This document shows positions 23,515 through 35,699 of a stretch of DNA of 64,000 bases, in pieces (positions within the stretch are counted from its first letter, which is position 1; each line of letters begins with the position of its first letter). A program made the translations under genes and the position numbers. Source of the DNA: Nageia nagi (taxonomy: Eukaryota > Pinophyta); the NCBI GenBank assembly GCA_050084985.1, contig JBITNC010000001.1:206088001-206152000 (forward strand). Reading direction: 5' to 3'. The notes under the pieces were generated by a model. That model ran no database searches. It was given only the letters and a program-made list of their open reading frames with translations, and was not told the DNA's origin.

Positions 23515-25067
23515 TGTATATTCATACATAATAAATTCTTTATTAAAGCCCCGATGTACTTTACTTACAACCATGAGTTCATTTTAAGATCCTTGGGAGT
23601 TTTTCCAGAGCAAACAAAATAGGCCAGAGTCAGTAGATAAAGCGTGCTGGAATGAAATGATGACATCACAGAAGAAATGATAAAGCTCAGTTGTGGAAAA
23701 GCCTAGGTTCCAGAGGAGGTGAGGTCAGCAAGAGATAATCAAAGAAGCTAGAGCCTGTAAATTAAGTGTTTTGGAAGTAAAGCATTCCAAAATAAAATGA
23801 TGATGTCGTAGAGGATAAGATAGTCACATTTTGGTAAAGATTGGGTTTCAGAGATGATGAGGTCAGCAAGGGGAATTGAGAAGCTGGGGTCAGTAAATAA
23901 AGCATTCTGGAATGAAATGATGATGTCAGTGATTTTAGGCCTTAACCCAAAATTAGATCTTGGAAGCAATGAGGTCAGTAAGGAGTGATCAAATAAGTTA
24001 GAGCTAGTGAGTAAAACATTCTGGAAGTAAGAGATGACACCACGGGAAGAATGATGTTCACATTTTTGAATGAAATTGGGTCTCAAAAGTGATGAGGTCA
24101 GCAAGGAGTGATCGAATAGCTAGAGCTGGTGAGTAGAGCATTCTAGAATGTAGAGACAAGGCCAGTAAGAGGTCAAATCATAGTTATCAAGAAGTTGTAT
24201 CATCTGCAATCTACCCCATTTTTGTAATATTCTACCAAGTGGCGTATGTAGGTAGTATCAGTTAAAAGAAGGCTAGAATCTTGAAGCCATTTTTGTAAAC
24301 ATTTCTATTCTACAATTCTTGTAACTATTGTTACTGCAGTATAAGTATATGAAAATAAAGTGGAAAAGGGGTCAGAAGCCCTAGTATTGCTCTTTACATT
24401 TGTTCTTGAAGACCTATAGTTTTTATCAGTAATATGATACCATCTTGACCTTTCTTATCTAGCACTCGTAATTGTCATTCTTAATTTGGTTACATCGTGG
24501 CAGCTTGGCTTGTTTCTTGAATGATAATTACGAGTTGCTAATATAACTGTGTCTGCTACATGGTAGAGTAAAGCTAGGAAACTATTAGAGAGTGAGAGCT
24601 TGTACTGTAGCTACTACACTAGATTCAGACCAAGGTTTCACACACTGTGAAAGCCCGCATTGAACTAGTGATCCACCTTTACTTTCTCTCTTGTTACCCT
24701 AAGCCTTTTTGCTTAAATTCCTTGCACTCTACTCCTTTTTATTTCCTTTCCTGTTACTTTTTCCTCTTGTTACTTTCCTATTACTTTGCTTTCTCCCTTG
24801 TTACCCTAACCCTTTTACTTAAATTCCTTGCACTCTACTCCTTTTTATTTCCTTTCCTGTTACTTTGCTTTCTCTCTTGTTACCCTAACCCTTTTGCTTA
24901 AATTCCTTGCACTCTACTCCTTTTTATTTCCTTTCCTGTTACTTTTTCTATGCCCAATAGATAAGGAACCAACCTTCTCCAGAGATCAGACTATCACTAT
25001 AGTCTGTTCTTGATTTACTTTGATTAAGATTGTTCACGGTGCATATATTACACAATCTTAATCAACA
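23515..25067 (+). repeat. 3' LTR of element E
   Basis: 1553 bp, TGTATATTC...CTTAATCAACA, followed by the CCATT target copy. It contains the same 80 bp pyrimidine-rich repeats at 24675-24945. No convincing purine tract precedes it (the last bases are CCCCCAGAAGTTGCCATAA). Confidence 0.95.
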
Positions 25068-25267
25068 CCATTTTTATTTTTATTTTTCCAATCACAAAGT
25101 CACCAACGTCCAAGTATTGGATATTGATGTCTGGCTTAGGTCATTGGAAAACTGATGATGCATTTTGGTGATTGGCATTTTATAGTAAAATTAATAATAA
25201 TATTTTAAGTTTTTATCCTCCTTTTATTTATTGAAATAAGGATCATTTTTAAGTATCTACATTTTGC
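25068..25267 (-). repeat. 3' LTR of element Z, second part
   Basis: Resumes the LTR after element E and matches 55045-55231 (CCAATCACAAAGTCACCA, GGTCATTGGAAA, ATTTTATAGTAAA). On the minus strand it starts TGTAGATACTTAAAAATGATCC. On that strand it is preceded by the purine run AAAAAGAGGCAAAA (25268-25281), a polypurine tract. The first 20 bases resemble the TGTAGATGCC family LTR start. Confidence 0.82.
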
Positions 25268-25369
25268 CTCTTTTTGAATTATCCACAAATTGTAAGCAGA
25301 GGGTAATTCAAAAATTTAGCTTTTTGAAGGTAGGTGTAGTCAAGTTTCTCAACTTATATTTTTGTCTTA

Positions 25370-26850
25370 AGTAAATATGTTGGATTAACCTATTCTTTAT
25401 GAATAAGTTAAATTTGATTGATTGAATTATAATTAAATCCAATTTTTGACATTTTGCATTTGAAGCATTTTAAAAGTAGTATGATTGTATTATCAAAGAA
25501 AAACTTATGTGTATCACTATACTATGTGTTGTTTATGGTAGTTGTGTGACAAGCTATTGTATCATCTTCACATGCCAAAGGTAGCATGTTATAGGAAAGT
25601 TTACTTTGTGAATACAATTATTTTGATTATTCTAGTTTTCATCCTACTAGTAGGGTTACATGATGATCTTGCATAAAAGTTGATACAATGTATTTAATTA
25701 TATTCAATCTCATCTTTCTTTTTCTTATTTAAAGAAAGGTAATTTGAAAACTCATAAGCTTTGGTTTTTTCAAAACATTTAACACTGATCAAATTGATAA
25801 GTAAGCGGCTTGCTCATTTTGTCTTTGACACATTCTTCAAGTTTTTAGATTTTTTTTTTTCATTCTTTTTTTTTAAGGGTGCAAGTTGTAAAATGGTAGT
25901 TTTCTTGATGTTACCTTGTTAGCGATCCAAGATGAGTCTTTTAAAAAATATTTTTTTATGTATTTTTATGTACATGTATTTATATATGCACAAATTTTTC
26001 ATCCATATTCTTAACAAAATACTAGGAGGGATTAAATATTTTTGTGTATTTTTTATATACATACATTTTTCATATTGCCTTATCTAAATTCTTAATAGAA
26101 TACTATAAAGAGGGATTAGATATTTTGTATTTATTTTTTGATAGGGGTGTTTCATCCAAATTCCCTAAGATGTATCGATACCTAAGTCAATGTTTAAAAT
26201 TGACCTAATCTTTGTGAATAAGTCAAATTTGATTGGTTGAATCATGATCAACTCATGGTACTTTTATGCTTTATCACATTTTGTAAATATTTGTAGTGTA
26301 TAGCAAAATTATGCTCATATCTATCTCAATACTGTATGCTATTTGTGGTATTTGTGTGATACATTTTTATATCATCTTTGCATGCTAAAGCTAATATGAG
26401 ATATATTATAGGTTTTGTGTATACAATTTGTTTTATTTTACTGGCTTCTATCCTATCAATGAGGGTACATGATCTTACAAAGAAGGTCACATCATTCTCA
26501 TTAATTATGTTTGATTTTTCAAATTCTAAATAATTTGTAAAATTCAATTCATTTTAAACATGTGATTTAAGCTATTTTAACAAGTGAAAATATTATTTAT
26601 TTTAATTTTTTGAAATATTTTTATTACCTTGTTAAGGATTAATGATGAGGTGCCTAGAGAGGACTTTTTAATATTTTTTATAAATATGCACTTCTAATTT
26701 CTTTTTATCTTATTAAGCTCTCCTAACGAGATGATAGGAAGGAGATTTTAATATTTTTTATATTCTTTGATTTAAATTTTTAAAATTTTTTAAAATTTTA
26801 TGAGTCACTGACAATTAGATCAAGTTATCGACATCCCATATTAGTCATCG
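25370..26850. repeat. degenerate tandem duplication, about 0.8 kb unit
   Basis: Unit 1 (about 25370-26150) and unit 2 (about 26190-26850) share AATAAGT(T/C)AAATTTGATTG(A/G)TTGAAT, an ATACTATGTGTTGTTTATGG/ATACTGTATGCTATTTGTGG block, a CTAGTAGGGTTACATGAT/AATGAGGGTACATGAT block and CCTTGTTAGCGATCC/CCTTGTTAAGGATT. The two are strongly diverged. There is no coding content; it belongs to the interior of Z next to its 3' LTR. Confidence 0.65.
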
Positions 26851-27429
26851 ACATTCAACTTAAAATCCTTGGAATCCTAGGTCATGGTCAAAATAAAAAG
26901 ATAAAACGAGTTATCATTCTCTCATTTATCTTTTGTTGTTTTCATGAGCTCTTGTTAGCTTGCTACACTTTGCCCATTATAGACCACCTATATTCCTATC
27001 CCATCACTATCTGTGAGCTAGTATACTACTAAGGAGGATACCAACTATCTAAAGGAGACCAATTAGAGAGGAGACAGGGTTTAAAACCCTATCTTTTTAT
27101 TTTTTTTCCTAATTTTTCAATTTTAGGGCCTAACTTAAAAATCTCAATCCATAGGAGTTATTATTTTTGCATTTAAATAATTTAGATTGGTTTATTTTTT
27201 TCATTTTGGCTTATTTTTGAGCATTTAGATCCTTCCTAATCACCTTGGCTATGGTCACTAGCTAGGGCCAAAGGGTTTCAAGGTCACTAGCATCCACCTA
27301 GCAGACATCGATGACTCTGCAACTTGACCAGTTGATTGATGGAATTCAACCTTAAAGTTGATTTTTTTTAACCTAATTACACTTAGATTTAAATTAGACT
27401 TAGAGGCTAATTAATTATTTTTTTCTCCT
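26851..27429. other. leader-like region upstream of the plant-mobile-domain gene
   Basis: Contains TCGACATCC/TCGATGACTC/TCACTAGCATCC phrases that recur in Z's 5' leader near 54125-54170 and in its LTR near 19635. No frame is recognisable. Confidence 0.4.
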
Positions 27430-28900
27430 AGGTTAGAGCCATATTTGACCCTAGGGGTCATTATCCTATGATCCTTTAGGAGGGTCATCCTTTCCTTATT
27501 GCTATGGATAACATGTTTCTTTGGAGTGTGGGTTTTGGAGTTTAACCCTATATGGGTTGCATTCACTAGGAGTATCCTCTCTTGGTAGTTTTTCTTGAGA
27601 GGTGGGACTCCACTACATCTAATTTCCATCTCTTAGTAGGGAAGATGACTATCACTATGGAGGATATCCATTATTTATACCACTTTTCCATTCATATCCA
27701 AAGGATTCAACACATCATTAATAGGGATGACATTTAATGAGTTCTTTCTTATCTATAAAAGGTTGATTGGGTAGATACAAACATGTCTAAGATTAGCTCA
27801 ACTAGCATTAGATATTTACTGTATTGGCAAGAAGATCAATAAAAGAGTATTATATTCTCATTTTTATGGGATTGATCTAATGTTATTCCTTACCTGATAT
27901 AGGTAATGGTAGATTTTCTTAGTTTTTACTTCCTATTTTGGAAGACATGATGCAACATGGTACTATTTTTGCTTGGGCTCCTACATTATTGGTCCAATGT
28001 TATAGGGAGCTATTCTTCTATTCTTAGGATAACATGACCTTGTTATTAGTTACTATCATATTATAAGCATAGCCCTATGAGCATATTATTATATCATGTA
28101 TACATAGACTTCCTATTCTTGATTTTGCTACCCATGTAGAGTATCCAACAAACATTATGAGATGAAGGATTTTTACATCCATTCTACTGATGGGATTTAT
28201 AAAGATATGCAACTTTACCATGATAAGCTTAGTCAACTTATGCTTGATCATGTTAGTTTTCATCCCTACTATCTATATCTAATATGGGATGAGTTCAAGG
28301 ATGAGCTTATGGGTACTAGATAGGTGAGGGTTATCTATGGCTAGTAGACCAATTTTCTTGAGTATTTTCAATTTGACTATGTGAGGAAATAGTTTTAGTT
28401 CCTATAAGATATTCCTACAAAGCCTATAAGATATCAAAGGGATGGCATCCTTCCTATAGAGGGTCTTGAACTGTTAGTTTATATTGAGCTTGATCCTAAG
28501 AGGGATGAGGATGTGGAGAAGGAGTTAGATGTTGATGATGTAGGGTGATAGTGGTTTTTGCTACCTAGTGGCATGTTGAGTTGGAGGAGGTTGATGAGGA
28601 AAACCAAGGTCATTGAGTGCAGTAATGCATGGAGGATACAAGTGTAGGGATCAATGTAATAGAGGAGCATGATGTTGAGATGGGTCCTATAGAGGATGTA
28701 ACAACCATGGAGACTCAAAATGAGGAGGAGGTTGGTATAGGTAAGGGGGTTCTAGAAGAGGAGAGGCTAGTCCTAAAGGTTCATAGCTATGATTCATTAT
28801 TCGATGAGATTAAGGAGCTCAAGTTTTTATTGAGATAGTAATTTTATACATGCTTAGCTCTAGCAATTTAAGAATATATATGAGGACATAATTAGGTATA
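27430..28900 (+). pseudogene. plant mobile domain (PMD) gene remnant
   Basis: Blocks in three shifting plus frames follow the PMD order. EYPLLVVFLERWDS (27570-27611), then FHLLVGKMTITMEDIHYL (27615-27668). Next LPILEDMMQHGTIFAWAPTL and LVQCYREL (27930-28014), then PYEHI (28074-28088). Next HYEMKDFYIHSTDGIYKDMQ, then DHVSFHPYYLYLIWDEFKDE (28152-28310). Next DIPTKPIRYQRDGILPIEGL and LELLVYIELDPKRDEDVEKE (28410-28525), then a Glu-rich tail (28629-28838) that may be a coiled coil. PMD proteins such as Arabidopsis MAIN/MAIL1 act in silencing and genome stability, and related domains are carried by plant transposons. At least two frameshifts and more than ten stops show it is dead. It lies antisense inside element Z. 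Confidence 0.75.
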
Positions 28901-29934
28901 GAGTGGATCAAGATAGGTATGGGAGATACAAAGAGAGATGATACAAGTCATGGTGCATTTATTTTAGCAATATATAGGAGTATAAGGGGTCATAGTTGGT
29001 ACCAAGAGGCATTCATCCACTTTTCTATGAGATATATATCAATAGAGGTATTACTATCATAGGGTTACTGATATATGGTTAGTGGATTTCCTAGCATATG
29101 CACTTGGTTTTAAGTATCCTATTCCTCCTTTAGGTTATATTACTTTAGATATTTGTACACTTCTAGCTATTATAGCTAGTGAGGTATAGGATGGTACTAA
29201 TGTATCAAGAGGTAGAAGTAGGGCTATAGCTATTCCTACCAAGAGTGTTACTATTACTTCTTCTCATTATAGATACAAATCATCAGAGCTTTGGTCTATA
29301 GGATGAGAGAGGAGTGTTAGTAGCCCTTCAGTATAGAGAGGTTAAGAGCTTGGTATGACTAATGGTTTGGGTGTTGGCAAGGGTAGTGAGTATGAGGATT
29401 CCCTTTAGGATTAATTATTTAGTATCTTTTTGTTATGTTATTTTATTATTAGACCATAATATCATGTTATAGACTTATATTCATTAATGGATGACATATA
29501 ATATTCATTTTTTATCATGGTGACCATGATTGATTTTATAGGATGGATTTCATGGATGACTAGGTGATCAACTTTGATGATTATTTTTTGATATATTTGG
29601 ATTTTTATGCTCATAGTTATTATGATGTTTTGGTGAGTTATTATTTTGATATTATCATATGTTATATTATGGATAATGATATTAGAGTTATGTTTAATTT
29701 TAATATTATATATCATATTGATGGATTATTGATGCTGATTTACTTTAGATGATATGATGACACTATTTAATGCTTTGATTGATGAATGATTCTTATATGA
29801 TGTGGTTAAAATGGTGGATGATATGATGTTACATATTTACTTTTTTATGAATCATTATTAGGATAATATTTTATATATAATAATATGCATTTAGATATCA
29901 TCATTTTCTATTTCTTGGCTATTTATACACATGA
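28901..29934. other. possible PMD gene tail, then AT-rich sequence
   Basis: Up to about 29410 a plus frame still has coding-like words (GHSWYQEAFIHFSMRY region near 29000, Ser/Thr-rich IPTKSVTITSSHYRY near 29235), so the pseudogene may extend here. From 29420 the sequence is AT-rich, with ATGAT-type repeats and no motif. Confidence 0.35.

Positions 29935-30014
<80 letters not shown>
29935..30014. repeat. (CATA)n(TA)n compound microsatellite
   Basis: Seven or so CATA units followed by about 26 TA units. Confidence 0.98.
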
Positions 30015-30020
<6 letters not shown>

Positions 30021-32199
30021 GTATAGATATATGGAAGTATGAATGTACATTCATAGATAAGTGTATATGAATGAATGATATAACTATTTTAATATCAAAT
30101 GTAACATCCTAGTTAACTTACCAAGATCATAATAATAATATATATGTATTGTGAAGTGGAATGAAATGAATGTATAATATAATAAAGAAGTGTATTGAAT
30201 AACATATTTATACTAGCTTCATCAAATAATCTTTCATTTCAACTTCATCTATTAGGGATGATATAAATCAAAGTTATGATACACCTAAGTTTATTATGAA
30301 CTCATATATTTGTAGTGATGTTCATTTATTTATCTTGAAACTCACAAATCTAATGTTCTAAGAGCATAAAATATGTAAGTTGATTTGTCTAATGAAACAT
30401 ATAGAGGTCCATTGTTGAGACTAGACATGTTGCCACTTTGTAAGGTATACTTTACTACTAGATGGAAATTCATAGCCTTAGTTAATACTAACCCCTAGAT
30501 CCCATTATAGCCTTGCTCTATTGCCAATTAGGTGTCCATAGCCCTGATAGACAATATTATAATCATCCAAGAATTGTACTTTTTTTTAATCTTTTTTGAA
30601 TCTTTTTTTTGAATCTTTTTTTTGAATCTTCTTTGAATATTTTTTTTTAAATCTTTCTTCTATCCTATGTATTGGTTTTGATATGAAGTGAAATAATAGG
30701 ATGAATAATCACTCAAAATTATTCTCAAGGAACATCCAATTTTTTATTGTATCAAGATTTAAAGTGTGTAAAAGTGTATGAGTTCATAATATCCTAAAAA
30801 TGTATCAAGGTTATGTTTGTTTATCATCCAAATAGGATATTTTGACAAAATAGGATATGAATATTATAACCATAAACTAATTCTTTATTTATATGTACAA
30901 CTATATATATGAATAATATATACATCTTGGTAAATTACTAGGATTATCATGTTTAACACTTAATAGCTTTACAATGATGGAGGTAATGAACAATCTTAAC
31001 ATAATGGTATGGTATAAACAAATAAGGAAGCACACCCCAATAGCTAAGATGCTTTAGAAAGAACTTTCTAAGTGTGTGTATATATATAAATGTATAAGTA
31101 TATATATATATGTATAATTTAGTTTTTGTAATTTTTTTATTTTTTTTCAATCTTCATCTATCTGTTTGTAATGAATTTCATGTCAGGTGAGGGATTGTAA
31201 CAAATGACTATGAGAAATGGGATGAAAGTGATATCAAGTACAAATCATATGATCAATCGACCAATGTGCAACATGATGAGTGATAGATACTAAAAATATG
31301 AAATCCTAATAAAAAATATTTATAGCTATTATGTGAGCAATAATGAGTATATCAAAGAACTCTTAAGGATGTAGGGATGGTGGACCATAAAATTTAATGA
31401 ATTTACAAATAAGTGCATTGAAACAAGTGTTAATAATAATCATACATATGAAATTTAGCATAGAAAATAAATATATGAGGTTTTAAAAAAAATCTTCATC
31501 AAGTATATCATAAATCATGCAGGTTCCCCAACATGGTTCATGGTTGATAGTCATGCAAAAGAATCTTTTATAATATTATAATCATGATTAAATCTATCCA
31601 ATAGAATCAAAACAATTTCTATATATAAAGATCTTCTATTGAACACTATCAAGAAACTCAAAAAAGTGATCTGTGTCTACATTTAATGACATGACTTGAC
31701 TCTCTATATGGTCACTTAGGAATGTACAAGGTGAATATGGAATATAAAGAAAAAATCATTCCTAAGGAATAGGTGGAGTATGATATAGATAGGATACCTC
31801 TTAATTGCTAATTTTAAAAACACAATGATAATGACTCATGATGTTTGTGTATGAAATGCAACTAGCCACCTACAACATTATATGCAAATTTCAAGAATTG
31901 CATAAGAATTATAAAGATGCAACATATATAAACCTTTTATTTGTATGAAAATAATTAATAGGCATGTAAATATCAAATATTATATATACAACACACATAT
32001 ATATACAAGATAACATTTATATATATTTTTTATTATTATTTATATTTTAACTTTTTCCTTTTTATATTTTATCTAACACAAAATGATTTACAACCCTTGA
32101 ATGGGGTTAGTAACTAGGTTTCTTATGAATAACCTAACATTCATGATTGAATAAGTAATAGTAAGGAGTCCAAAATCAAAGGTAAAGAGGACCTTTTCC
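30015..32199. other. no recognisable feature (interior of Z)
   Basis: AT-rich. A short T-run repeat with period about 17 (TTTTTTTTGAATC units) lies at 30583-30650, and (TA)n tracts lie near 31078-31115 and 31985. No reading frame with family motifs was found. Confidence 0.5.
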
Positions 32200-32830
32200 T
32201 AGAATAGATTACTAGGAGTGAATGTGATGCATGCGTTGCCGGGGCCGTAACTTTTGATCCGGAGGTCGTTTTGCTTCGAAATTTAAACTGTGGCTTCGTG
32301 ACGAAATTCCAGTTATGTAGTTTGCTAGAACTGCCATACCCAAAAAATGATATTTTTAAGGCCTGATTCATCCGTCTAAGGCCTGGAAAATAGGCTTTTT
32401 TAAGAGCACTCCTGATTTTTAGGCTTTTTTGCATGTTGCGCCTTTAATAACTCTCGTTTTTCTTCTAGTTAAGGGTGGATATTTTAGATACTGCTTAATT
32501 AGTGTAAGAGGGATGCGCATGCAAATTTTGGGCACAATCCGACTCATTTTGGTTTTTTGTTTTTTTTGTGTGGCTATTTAAAGGGCATTGTATTCTCTTG
32601 GAGAGTATGTGGGTTCAGGAATAAGAAGAGTATTTTGGTCTGGATTTCTTCTGTATGTTCTGTGACTGGATTTCAATTTCTATTTTCCTGTTATAGCTGA
32701 ATTCACATCAGAATGGGATACAAAATGAGTGGTGGGAGTGCTGGTTTAGATTTTGTCTTAAACTTTCTGATGACTCTATTAGGTTCCATAAATAAATTTG
32801 AAGCTTCATTATGTTCCTCAATAATCATTA
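32200..32830. other. CpG-retaining block, candidate young LTR
   Basis: Unlike the surroundings this stretch keeps many CpGs: GCGTTGCCGGGGCCG (32233-32247), ATCCGGAGGTCG, GCTTCGAAA, CGTGACG, CCGTCTAAG, TTGCGCC and ATGCGCATGC. A TATA-like CTATTTAAAGGG lies at 32574-32585, followed about 40 bases later by a transcript-leader-like stretch. The features suit U3 and R/U5 of an LTR, but no partner copy, primer site or target duplication was found. Confidence 0.4.
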
Positions 32831-32999
32831 AAAATTAAGGTATGTATGTGGGATGCAATAAAATGGGAGATGGTGGTATTGATGGTAATGAAGAAATCCA
32901 CAAAGAGAAGTATGGCATGAGGCTCCCTACAATAACACTAGAACTATTTTGTAGCAATATTAAGGCAATGTTCTTAACTAACATTTTAAAATTTATTTT
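32831..32999. other. junction region between Z interior and element T
   Basis: No 3' LTR of T was recognised here or to the left. The left edge of T is therefore unknown. Confidence 0.3.
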
Positions 33000-34162
33000 C
33001 TCTTATCTATACATTAACTAATTTATTCAAATCATGCTTTCACATTCAAAGGATTGTTCACATAATAATTACTACTAAATAATGAACTATAATTATAAAC
33101 AATTTTATCATTTGTAAAGGATGGCATAAGATATGATAATACTTGATTAAAAATAACTAAAATTAAAATAAAAGAATGTCCTATAAATTTGATATGATCT
33201 TCAACACAATCTATCATAAATTTGGGTTTTTTATAAGACCAATATAGATGGAGCCATTGTAATGAACTCATATCACATTATTATTCCATCCATGTTTCTT
33301 ATGCCTTTACTTCAATTGCAACTTTTAAACCATTCATTTTTAATTCTCATGCATTTGATGTACAATTTTCAAAGTATTTTATGGCTATAACTAAAAGCCC
33401 TTCTTTTGTTAAATCAAATAAATATGCCATAAGTGTAGGAATTTTTTGAAATAATTATATGTAAACATCTTCTTTATATCTATCCATGAAACTTTAACCA
33501 ATGTAATCAAACTAAAAATGTATTCATTTAGGAACTTCTAGCTTTTTGGTTATTAATGTATTTTTTTAATGGTCATAGGACAAAGAAAGAAGAAACCTTG
33601 ACTTTATTTGAGAAAACAATTTGATATTTTTCTAAACTCTTCTTGGATTTTTTGGTTTGGTTACAAATGTAGGATAAAAATCATATATTAACTTTTGATG
33701 GTATATGTCTCCTGCAAGCTGATTCATCCAAGTCAAAATTGTATATAAGCTTTGTAGATTTTGAGATGCAACATCTAAAATCCAATCATTAAAAGTATAA
33801 TCAATTATAAGTCTAGGTGTTGCAATGGGCTAATACAAGCATAACAAATTTATTTTATATACTTTCTCATGATAATGATAAAAACCTTAAAAATACACAA
33901 CCTTATCTATATAAATATCAATATTATCTCCTTTACCATAGATTTTTGATCCATAAAATGTACCTAGAAAGTGCCTCAATGCTAGATCCCTTTGTATGTC
34001 AATAGGTAATTGGAGAACATTTTGTGCTTCTTGGAAAGTGAATTCTATGAGTCTAGATATGGGTATATCTCCCAAATACTCAAACTTCTCAAACCATGGC
34101 TCTTGCTTTATTCTTTTTGTTTCCAATGGCATGTGAACACCCTTGATCTTTTTAATTCCCAT
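33000..34162 (-). pseudogene. unidentified ORF downstream of pol in element T
   Basis: A minus frame of about 380 codons with roughly a dozen stops. The first 91 codons are open and include PLETKRIKQEPWFEKFEYLG, ISRLIEFTFQEAQNVLQLPI and HFLGTFYGSKIYGKGDNIDI. Later come DWILDVASQNLQSLYTILTW and MNQLAGDIYHQKLIYDFYPT with no frame change, and a less clear part to 33032. The sequence reads like a real, acidic, aromatic-rich protein, but I do not recognise it. Tat-lineage elements often carry extra ORFs beyond gag-pol, and this could be one at the 3' side. Alternatively it is a captured or older gene. Confidence 0.45.
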
Positions 34163-34289
34163 TTGTAAAATTCATTTATTTTTATTATTTCATCATGAAA
34201 CTTTTAATCTTTTATATAAATATATATAATATATATTTATAAAAAAATAAAGAAATTTTAACTATAAAAGGGGCAATGATGTATGATAT
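34163..34289. other. AT-rich spacer after integrase in T
   Basis: Poly-T/A and TATA runs between the end of integrase and the extra ORF. No signal was recognised. Confidence 0.4.
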
Positions 34290-35500
34290 TTATTAGTTCA
34301 CACTATTCATTACCTTCCATATTAGCTAAGTGATATGTTTCCAAACCAAATTTTATTTTAATTATCTAAGGTCCTAGGCAATTAGGGGAAATTTTTTCAA
34401 AAACTATTTTAATGCAATTTTAATAGGTATGCATATATTCTAATGCATTAAATCATCTTTCATATAACAATAATAATTGATCTAGTCATGTTTGACAGGA
34501 TGCTTCATTTATAATATGATATTGTAAAGTAATTCATAAGGATGGGATTTCTATTTCTAAGGGTCAAACCACTTCTTCCCCATAAACTAGAGAAAATGGT
34601 GTTGCCCCAATAATAGTTTGAATACTAATGCAATAAACCCATAGAGCATGTAGAATCCTTGCATACTAATCTCTATGAGAATTATCAATGATTTTAAGTA
34701 GAATATTTTAAATAGCTTTATTTGTAGCCTCAGCTTATCCATTCCCTTGAGGGTAATAAGGCATTAAAAAACTAATTCTAATATGGTATCCTTTACATAA
34801 TTCTTGTACTTTCTTATTTTAGAAATTATTTCAATTATCTATGATAATTTGAGTAGGAATTCCAAAATGAAAAATGATGTGATGTTCTATTAATTCTACT
34901 ATTTTTGGTCCTTTTATGGAAATCACAGGAATAGCTTTGATCCATTTTGTGAACTATTCTTTATCTATTATTATAAAATTGTGACCACCTAAGGAAGTAG
35001 GGGATATCTAACCCATCATATTCAAAACCCATCTCAAAAATGGTCATAATGATTGCATAGGTTATAATGCTTGTGACATCTAGTTAAATAGATTAGAATA
35101 ATATTGGCATTTGATGCATGTTTTAACATATTCTATGCAATCATGCTCCATGGTAGTCCAATAATATCCCATTTGTATTATTCATTTTATCAATATGGGG
35201 TACATAAAATTTCATATACATATTTCATCATGTGCACATGAGATTACAATTTGCTAATCCAACCATTATAAGCATCTAAGTAATATTCCATCAAAACCTC
35301 TATGATATAAGACATATCTTAGCATACAAAAATATGAGGCTTTTAGTCTAAATGCTTTCCAAACTAATTTTGTTAAATTAATAGGTGGGATTTCATCTCC
35401 TAGGAATCTCACTAGTTGGCTATGCCATAAATTTTTATCTTCCATTGTAATATCAAGAACCACATGTTCTACTCCATCCATTTTTAATAAGGATTGGGTA
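34290..35500 (-). pseudogene. integrase of element T (decayed)
   Basis: From the N-terminal side: LYHRGFDGILLRCL (35266-35310) leads into the His/Cys zinc-binding region, with a His in HVHMMKYVYEIL and the Cys positions mutated. Then come WDITG and a core beginning GHNFIIIDKE and FTKWIKAIPV, then HFGIPTQIIIDN with the second catalytic Asp, then GATPFSLVYGEEVV (34570-34620) and LEIEIPSL. The end reads LLLLYER and ETYHLANMEGN, the C-terminal module. The protein would insert the cDNA into the chromosome. Many stops interrupt it. Confidence 0.82.
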
Positions 35501-35699
35501 ATTTGAACTATCTCAATGTGAATGGTTTATTAATGGGGTTTATCAAGTATCAAAGATTTAATTGGATCCTAAGCATTAGAAATATTATTAATTAATCTTG
35601 GAACTACCTCTAAGTCATATCGTTTAAAAGACTGTAATAGGTTATCCACCATTTTTTGTATTTTTGGAGTAAATATTATTTACATTAAAAATTTCATTT

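Larger units (their letters stand above)
20156..25067 (+). mobile_element. element E: LTR retrotransposon with gag and only the integrase tail
   Basis: Complete insertion with a perfect 5 bp target duplication CCATT (20151-20155 and 25068-25072). The two LTRs have equal length, 1553 bp. The interior of 1806 bp holds a primer site, gag, a knuckle, and then directly the C-terminal module of a Ty3-type integrase. Protease, reverse transcriptase, RNase H and the integrase core are absent. It is therefore a non-autonomous deletion derivative. It sits inside the 3' LTR of Z. Confidence 0.93.

Noticed and set aside
23748-25013. ORFs inside the 3' LTR of E (118 codons minus; 84 and 61 codons plus)
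   Set aside because: They lie in the LTR; the plus ones are the 80 bp pyrimidine repeat translated (Phe/Leu/Ser repeats). The 5' LTR does not keep the same frames.
27411-27629. Minus-strand 72-codon ORF
   Set aside because: It is the shadow of the plus-strand PMD frame, which has clear family motifs.
32141-32434. 97-codon minus frame in the CpG-retaining block
   Set aside because: No domain is recognisable, and the frame runs across what looks like LTR-type control sequence.
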